Below, one piece after another: positions 59,955 to 64,000 of a stretch of DNA of 64,000 nucleotides. The position numbers and the translations under genes are program-made. The notes below the pieces were generated by a model. That model was not told the origin of the DNA, made no database searches, and saw only the letters and a program-made list of their open reading frames with translations. Source of the stretch: Flavobacterium palustre (GTDB lineage: Bacteria > Bacteroidota > Bacteroidia > Flavobacteriales > Flavobacteriaceae); NCBI RefSeq assembly GCF_014639535.1, contig NZ_BMGA01000008.1, positions 62,001 to 126,000 of the forward strand. Reading direction: 5' to 3'. Every line of letters begins with the position of its first letter. The stretch's first letter is position 1.

Positions 59955-61313
59955 TTAATAGCCATTGTTGTACCTCGTTTTTATTAATTCAACACTTTTT
60001 ATTAAATCTTCATCATATTTTACTTCTATTAATTCGCAACCATTTTTTCTGCATTTTTGCTTTTTAATTTTATCTCTCTCAACTGTTTTCAAATAGCCCT
60101 CTTTTCCTCCGAAATATGTTACCGGTTCATAGTGTTGTTTTCCGTTATATTCTATTGCTACGTTTAATTCCTTAATAAATATATCAATTCTTTGTCTTCC
60201 TAACCAGTCTGGACTGTATTGTGTGACGACTTTATATTTAGGAAAAGCATCTTTAATTAAATTATAAAGTAGGCTTTCATTGTATAAACTACCAACAATA
60301 TTGAATCCTTTTTGAGTCCTAATTTTATTTTCAATAGATCTTAAATTACTTTTTAGCCTCTTATAATATTCACGAATTAACTTTTCCGATATATTTACAG
60401 AACTTAATCTACTTCGAACAAGGTTTGACACATTACCAATAATACCATCGATTTCCCATCTTTCCAAAATTTTTATACCTAAAATATCTAGTTTAAAGTC
60501 GGGGTAGATATTTTCTGTTTTTAACGAATCTTCAAGAAAATTTAATTCGAAAAAATCTCTAACTTCTTCATTATTTAATGAATTTATGAAATCCAAAAAA
60601 TCTTGCGTTTCGATAATTTCATTCGTACTTTCAGATACTTGGAATTTAAATGAAGGATTTGAAATGTAAGGAATTGAAAGAGGTATAGTGTTATTATTTA
60701 GTAGATAATTTTGGATGTCATTCTTATTAATGTCCAATCCGTCTGTGATTGATATAAGGCTTAATTGAAATGGGTTAAGCAATTTCAAGGTTTGAAAAGC
60801 ATTTAAAATATCACATGGTTGGGCTTTCGACCTAACTAGAAATTGAATTCTCTCCAAAATGCTAAACCACTCGTTGCCCGAAAATGTTTTAACATATAGT
60901 TTGTCAAACTCTAGGATATCTTCATCTGATTTTAAAAATTCAAACAACTTAAGGGTATAAAAGCTGTAATTTACTGATGAATTTTTATTTGATATTTTAA
61001 TGTTCTTTCCATTAGGAATAATTAAAATATCAACCCATCTACGTCCATTTAAATTTTCTCTAACTCCTGAACAGGCATAGCAATTTGAATCGCTAATTAG
61101 ATAATTGTTTCCTTGAAAATTAATCAGGTTAAAGACTTCATTTGACTCATCAGTAAATTCAATTGGGTGATTTATTAAGTCTAAATCTTTAAGTTCAAGT
61201 TTTTTGCCGTCCTTGGTATGATACTCCGAATATAAATTCATCTCGAAATGAATTGACTTTAAATCAATATTTAAGTAGTTTTCATAACATTTATTTATTA
61301 ATTCAGAGGTCAT
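59955..61313 (-). CDS. Protein with C-terminal PD-(D/E)XK nuclease-like domain
   Basis: A 452-aa soluble protein. The first ~320 residues are unknown and AT-rich in coding, with NLINFQGNNYLISDSNCYAC and IFEFLKSDEDIL-type segments and a CYACSG pair that may bind metal. The last ~110 residues resemble a DUF559/Vsr-like restriction nuclease fold: LIKDAFPKYKVVTQYSPDWL, RQRIDIFIKELNVAIEYNGK then QHYEPVTYFGGKEGYLKTVE, ERDKIKKQKCRKNGCELIEV. The RIDIFI Asp, the AIEYNGKQH Glu-x-Lys pair, and a final strand are as expected for the active site. This may be a DNA-cutting effector, for example for defence. A cassette-like junction (GTTATACCTC) starts just after 61313 and its complement (GAGGTACAAC) sits at the 3' end. 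Confidence 0.72.
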   Translation of the reverse strand: MTSELINKCYENYLNIDLKSIHFEMNLYSEYHTKDGKKLELKDLDLINHPIEFTDESNEVFNLINFQGNNYLISDSNCYACSGVRENLNGRRWVDILIIPNGKNIKISNKNSSVNYSFYTLKLFEFLKSDEDILEFDKLYVKTFSGNEWFSILERIQFLVRSKAQPCDILNAFQTLKLLNPFQLSLISITDGLDINKNDIQNYLLNNNTIPLSIPYISNPSFKFQVSESTNEIIETQDFLDFINSLNNEEVRDFFELNFLEDSLKTENIYPDFKLDILGIKILERWEIDGIIGNVSNLVRSRLSSVNISEKLIREYYKRLKSNLRSIENKIRTQKGFNIVGSLYNESLLYNLIKDAFPKYKVVTQYSPDWLGRQRIDIFIKELNVAIEYNGKQHYEPVTYFGGKEGYLKTVERDKIKKQKCRKNGCELIEVKYDEDLIKSVELIKTRYNNGY

Positions 61314-61362
61314 TCGAAATGAGGTATAACGTGTGTTGACGGTTCGGTTTTCTCCATATAAT

Positions 61363-61674
61363 TCATATCAAACCTTTAATGATAAAAAAACTAAAAAGAC
61401 CTGTTAATCCAATTCCAACAAGTAAAAGAATTAAGGTAATAAAGTTGTGTTCTATTATTTGCCAACTTAATATACCACCTTGCTCAAAAGAGTTTCTAGT
61501 TTTCCAAGCAATCCAATGAGATAATCCAATAAGTATCATCCCAAATCCAAATCCGAAAAGATGTTTTCGCTCAATAAATTCAATATTAATAGTTGCGGAA
61601 CCAACACAAGCGATAATACCGAGTATAAAAACTGCTTTCCACCAAGTGTCAATTTTAAAAAGATTGAAATTCAT
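61363..61674 (-). CDS. Small membrane protein of unknown function
   Basis: A 103-aa protein with three hydrophobic segments (WWKAVFILGIIACVGSATI, LFGFGFGMILIGLSHWIAW, HNFITLILLLVGIGLTGLFS) and no recognised family. It precedes the nuclease-like gene by 49 bp on the same strand, a spacing compatible with joint transcription, and could be an immunity or anchor partner for it; this is inference only. Confidence 0.6.
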   Translation of the reverse strand: MNFNLFKIDTWWKAVFILGIIACVGSATINIEFIERKHLFGFGFGMILIGLSHWIAWKTRNSFEQGGILSWQIIEHNFITLILLLVGIGLTGLFSFFIIKGLI

Positions 61675-62020
61675 TAGTTTGTGTTTTTAAAAATTAATTC
61701 GCATTGTCCAATCATTGTAGCTCCTGTTTTGTTAACTTTCTGCGAACACAAATGTTCATTTTCAGATTGATTTCTTCTGCGTAATTTTGGCACAACTGCC
61801 CTATAACTTGTTTATATGTATGACAAAATCATACAAAGCCACCTGGTTTTGTGTAGATATGTATGATAGCAGTCGTACTTTATTTTTTGCTAATATATAA
61901 AAATATCCTACAAAATGATTTATTCCTTAATCATATCCTTTAAGGTTTCGAGCTGGATTTCCAGTTTTCAACTTTGTCAGTGTTTAAGAATCTGGCAGGA
62001 TAGTATAGATGAAAATAAAT
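61675..62020. other. Intergenic region, no gene seen
   Basis: About 345 bp between the small membrane protein start and the pentapeptide protein stop. I found no ORF or stem. Confidence 0.5.
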
Positions 62021-62590
62021 TTATTCAACAACAATCCCATACTTGTATAGCAAACCTTTTACACCTTCAAGGGCGAATTGTGCTTTTTTGAGTTTGGTTT
62101 TTGTGGGGTCGATAGTGTAGTTGTAACTTGTTCTGAAATCGACTTTAGAGGCGTTAGCTTTTTCAAATTCGGCGCGGTACAAATCGCAGTTGGTAAATTG
62201 TGCTGCTGTTAAGTCAGTCGCCATAAAGTCAACGGCAATCAGGCTGCAATTAGTAAAAGTGATGCCTTTGAGTTTTAAGGCATAGAATTTAGAGAAATCC
62301 AATATGCAGTTTTCAAAGTGAATTTCGAAGATGAGTTTGTCACTCATGGCAAAATTGACTTCTTTGATTTGGCAATCCTTAAAAAATACGGTTCTAAAAG
62401 CGGTGTGGTTGATTTTGGAATCGTTAAAGATGCAGTTGTTAAACCGACAGTCAATAAAGGTAACGCCTATTAAATTGCAATCGGAAAAATTACAGTTATT
62501 GAAAGTACAGGATTCAAATTCTTTGAGGTTGAGCGCTTCCTGTCCGTAGTGGAGGTTGTGGTAGTGCTGGTCAAAGAAATACTCGGTCAT
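62021..62590 (-). CDS. Pentapeptide repeat protein
   Basis: A 189-aa soluble protein made of A(D/N)LxX-type pentapeptide repeats, which form a right-handed quadrilateral beta helix: FESCTFNNCNFSDCNLIGVT, FIDCRFNNCIFNDSKINHTA, FEIHFENCILDFSKFYALKL, LTAAQFTNCDLYRAEFEKAN. The order and spacing are close to the Qnr/McbG group, which shields DNA gyrase from quinolones or microcins, but the sequence alone does not prove this. The C-terminus (LEGVKGLLYKYGIVVE) fits the family. It is a single gene. Confidence 0.85.
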   Translation of the reverse strand: MTEYFFDQHYHNLHYGQEALNLKEFESCTFNNCNFSDCNLIGVTFIDCRFNNCIFNDSKINHTAFRTVFFKDCQIKEVNFAMSDKLIFEIHFENCILDFSKFYALKLKGITFTNCSLIAVDFMATDLTAAQFTNCDLYRAEFEKANASKVDFRTSYNYTIDPTKTKLKKAQFALEGVKGLLYKYGIVVE

Positions 62591-62699
62591 TGTTCTAATT
62601 TTAGATTATAGACTTTAGATTTCAGAATACAGCGATTAAAAATTTAAATTCTGCATTCTGAAATCGTATTCTATCATTTTCTTTTTTGCTTGATCAAAA

Positions 62700-62860
62700 A
62701 AGAAACAAAAAAATCAAGTCTTGCGCTTCCTCGTCGGTCAAATTAGTTTTCGAATGCTAAAAGAAAAGAACTCGCTACGCTCAGACAGCTTTTCTTTTTA
62801 CGCATTCTTCAAACATTTGACACTCGACTGCGGCAGCTAAGGACATCTGAATCTCGTAAA
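62700..62860. repeat. Interspersed repeat block
   Basis: GC-rich relative to its surroundings: TTGCGCTTCCTCGTCGGTCA and GAACTCGCTACGCTCAGACA. Non-coding. Further along (62925-62985) short CTTCTGC-type direct repeats occur. The rest of 62591-62986 shows nothing. Confidence 0.55.
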
Positions 62861-62986
62861 CAATAATATTTTAGTTACCATTTTTAAATCTAAATTCTAA
62901 AATTTGCAATCTAAAATCTTAGTTCTGCCTTCTGCTACTGCCTTCTGCTCTCTGGTCACTAAATACTGACCACTGCAATCTGAGTT

Positions 62987-64000
62987 CTATTCTTCTTCCT
63001 TTTGTCCCATCATCATCAGATAGGCTTTCAGGAATTCGTCGATTTCACCATTCATTACGCCGTCAACGTTACTGGTTTCACAGCCTGTACGAACGTCTTT
63101 TACCAGTTTATAAGGCTGCATCACGTAATTTCGAATTTGCGAACCCCATTCGATTTTCATTTTTCCGGCTTCAATATCGGCGCGTTGTGCCTGTTTCTTT
63201 TTCAATTCGATTTCATACAACTGCGAGCGAAGCATTTGCATGGCACGCTGTCTGTTGTCCTGCTGCGAACGTGTTTCTGAACACTGAATCTGGATTCCGG
63301 TAGGTTTGTGATACAATTGCACTTTAGTCTCTACCTTGTTTACGTTTTGCCCTCCGGCACCACTGGAGCGCGAAGTGGTAATCTCGATATCGGCAGGGTT
63401 AATGTCAATTTCGATACTATCATCCACCAACGGATAAACGTAAACTGAAGCAAATGAGGTATGTCTTTTAGCATTACTGTCAAACGGGGAAATACGCACC
63501 AAACGGTGTACGCCATTTTCGCCTTTGAGGTAACCAAAAGAATAATCGCCTTCAAATTCTAAGGTTACGGTTTTAATTCCCGCCACATCGCCTTCCTGAT
63601 AATTAAGCTCTTTGATTTTGAAACCGTATTTTTCACCCCACATCATGTACATACGCATCAGCATCGAAGCCCAATCGCAACTTTCGGTTCCACCGGCGCC
63701 GGCTGTAATTTGCAAAACAGCGCTTAAAGTGTCTCCTTCATCCGAAAGCATGTTTTTAAATTCAATGCTTTCAATATGATTTTCGGTCAATTGGTATTGT
63801 TCGTCGAGTTCTTCTGTGGAGAGTTCGCCTTCTTTGTAAAATTCGTAGGCTAACTGTAATTCTTCGGTTAAAGCAACGGCTTTATCGTAGTCTTCAATCC
63901 ACTTTTTTTTGTTTCGAAGATTCTTTACAATAAGTTCGGCTTCCTTAGCGTTGTTCCAAAAATCCGGAGCAAAGGTTTTTTCTTCTTCGTTAGCAATTTC
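62987..64000 (-). CDS. prfB: Peptide chain release factor 2 (partial, N-terminus off the window)
   Basis: Release factor for UGA and UAA stop codons, reading leftward from the right edge. The frame is open from 64000, and the visible part starts [20 protein letters not shown]. The catalytic GGQ motif is in [20 protein letters not shown], and the C-terminal [20 protein letters not shown] matches the family. The likely programmed +1 frameshift site (near codon 25) lies beyond the window, so it cannot be checked. The start at 63790 given by an ORF finder is an in-frame TTG inside the gene and should not be used. The stop codon is at 62987. Confidence 0.95.
   Translation of the reverse strand, partial: EIANEEEKTFAPDFWNNAKEAELIVKNLRNKKKWIEDYDKAVALTEELQLAYEFYKEGELSTEELDEQYQLTENHIESIEFKNMLSDEGDTLSAVLQITAGAGGTESCDWASMLMRMYMMWGEKYGFKIKELNYQEGDVAGIKTVTLEFEGDYSFGYLKGENGVHRLVRISPFDSNAKRHTSFASVYVYPLVDDSIEIDINPADIEITTSRSSGAGGQNVNKVETKVQLYHKPTGIQIQCSETRSQQDNRQRAMQMLRSQLYEIELKKKQAQRADIEAGKMKIEWGSQIRNYVMQPYKLVKDVRTGCETSNVDGVMNGEIDEFLKAYLMMMGQKEEE

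Noticed and set aside
62987-63790. prfB starting at 63790
   Set aside because: The start there is an internal TTG. The same frame is open to the window edge with clear RF2 sequence.

Overview
The window is chromosomal DNA of a Flavobacterium-like member of the Bacteroidota. The sequence is AT-rich. Several promoters carry the Bacteroidota -7 box TAnnTTTG (2357-2364, 2753-2760, 15516-15523, 43044-43051, 43073-43080), Shine-Dalgarno sites are weak, and many genes belong to families typical of this phylum (DUF4494, DUF4252, DUF2911, DUF1684, DUF3826, secreted GH29 and GH42 enzymes, a non-IntI-type tyrosine recombinase with an extra N-terminal domain).

Layout. 0-2.4 kb: a TetR-controlled efflux operon (tetR, tolC-like, hlyD-like), with two tandem palindromic operators over a recognisable promoter. 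2.7-5.6 kb: DUF4494, a TSUP permease, a small protein and a bile-acid:Na+ symporter-like protein. 6.0-13.0 kb: secreted glycan enzymes (GH29 fucosidase, GH42 galactosidase, DUF1961), interrupted at 8.3-9.8 kb by a repeat-rich block with one lone cassette-like gene. 14-21.7 kb: Ddl, a PASTA protein, RluD, an S41 peptidase and small secreted proteins, plus a nonsense-mutated DUF433 antitoxin remnant. 22-26.7 kb: a hybrid histidine kinase, receiver, HEAT protein and processive GT2 glycosyltransferase, which looks like one signalling and exopolysaccharide unit. 27.2-32.3 kb: a methionine module (MesX/DUF1852 and MesD core methionine synthase) with a symporter, an Old Yellow Enzyme and an Lrp regulator. 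33-40.6 kb: tRNA-Arg(ACG), apt, DUF1684, TatD, TcdA, a HAD phosphatase, DUF2911 and a P-type Ca2+-ATPase. 40.8-46.8 kb: the cassette array. 47-57.5 kb: an SSS symporter with a 35-aa partner, a PIG-L deacetylase, MscS, Maf, a UbiA prenyltransferase, a KdsC-like phosphatase and Hsp20. 57.6-64 kb: a RAYT pseudogene between inverted REPs, a PD-(D/E)XK nuclease-like gene, a pentapeptide protein and prfB (running off the edge).

The main discovery is an integron-like system at 40.8-46.8 kb. Six gene cassettes, about 600-1500 bp each, are separated by six ~140-bp imperfect palindromes (E2-E7) that have no shared primary sequence in their stem interiors but share a fixed architecture: AAC/GTT at the ends and a constant 5-nt versus 1-nt asymmetry at the base of the stem. 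The ~10 bp at the start of each cassette is the reverse complement of the ~10 bp opening that same cassette's own palindrome, not of the neighbouring one. This is the boundary behaviour expected if each cassette circularises at GTT, as integron cassettes do at attC. The array abuts a tyrosine recombinase (45734-46777) whose C-terminus resembles IntI but which lacks the IntI-specific insertion. Between recombinase and array lies a distinct palindromic element (B2) that recurs at 9626-9703 (B1) beside a seventh cassette obeying the same rule, with no recombinase there. I read B1 and B2 as attI-like primary sites and the palindromes as attC-like sites. The recombinase points toward the array, as in the reverse-type arrangement known from Treponema denticola. 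All functional statements about this system are inference from sequence architecture.
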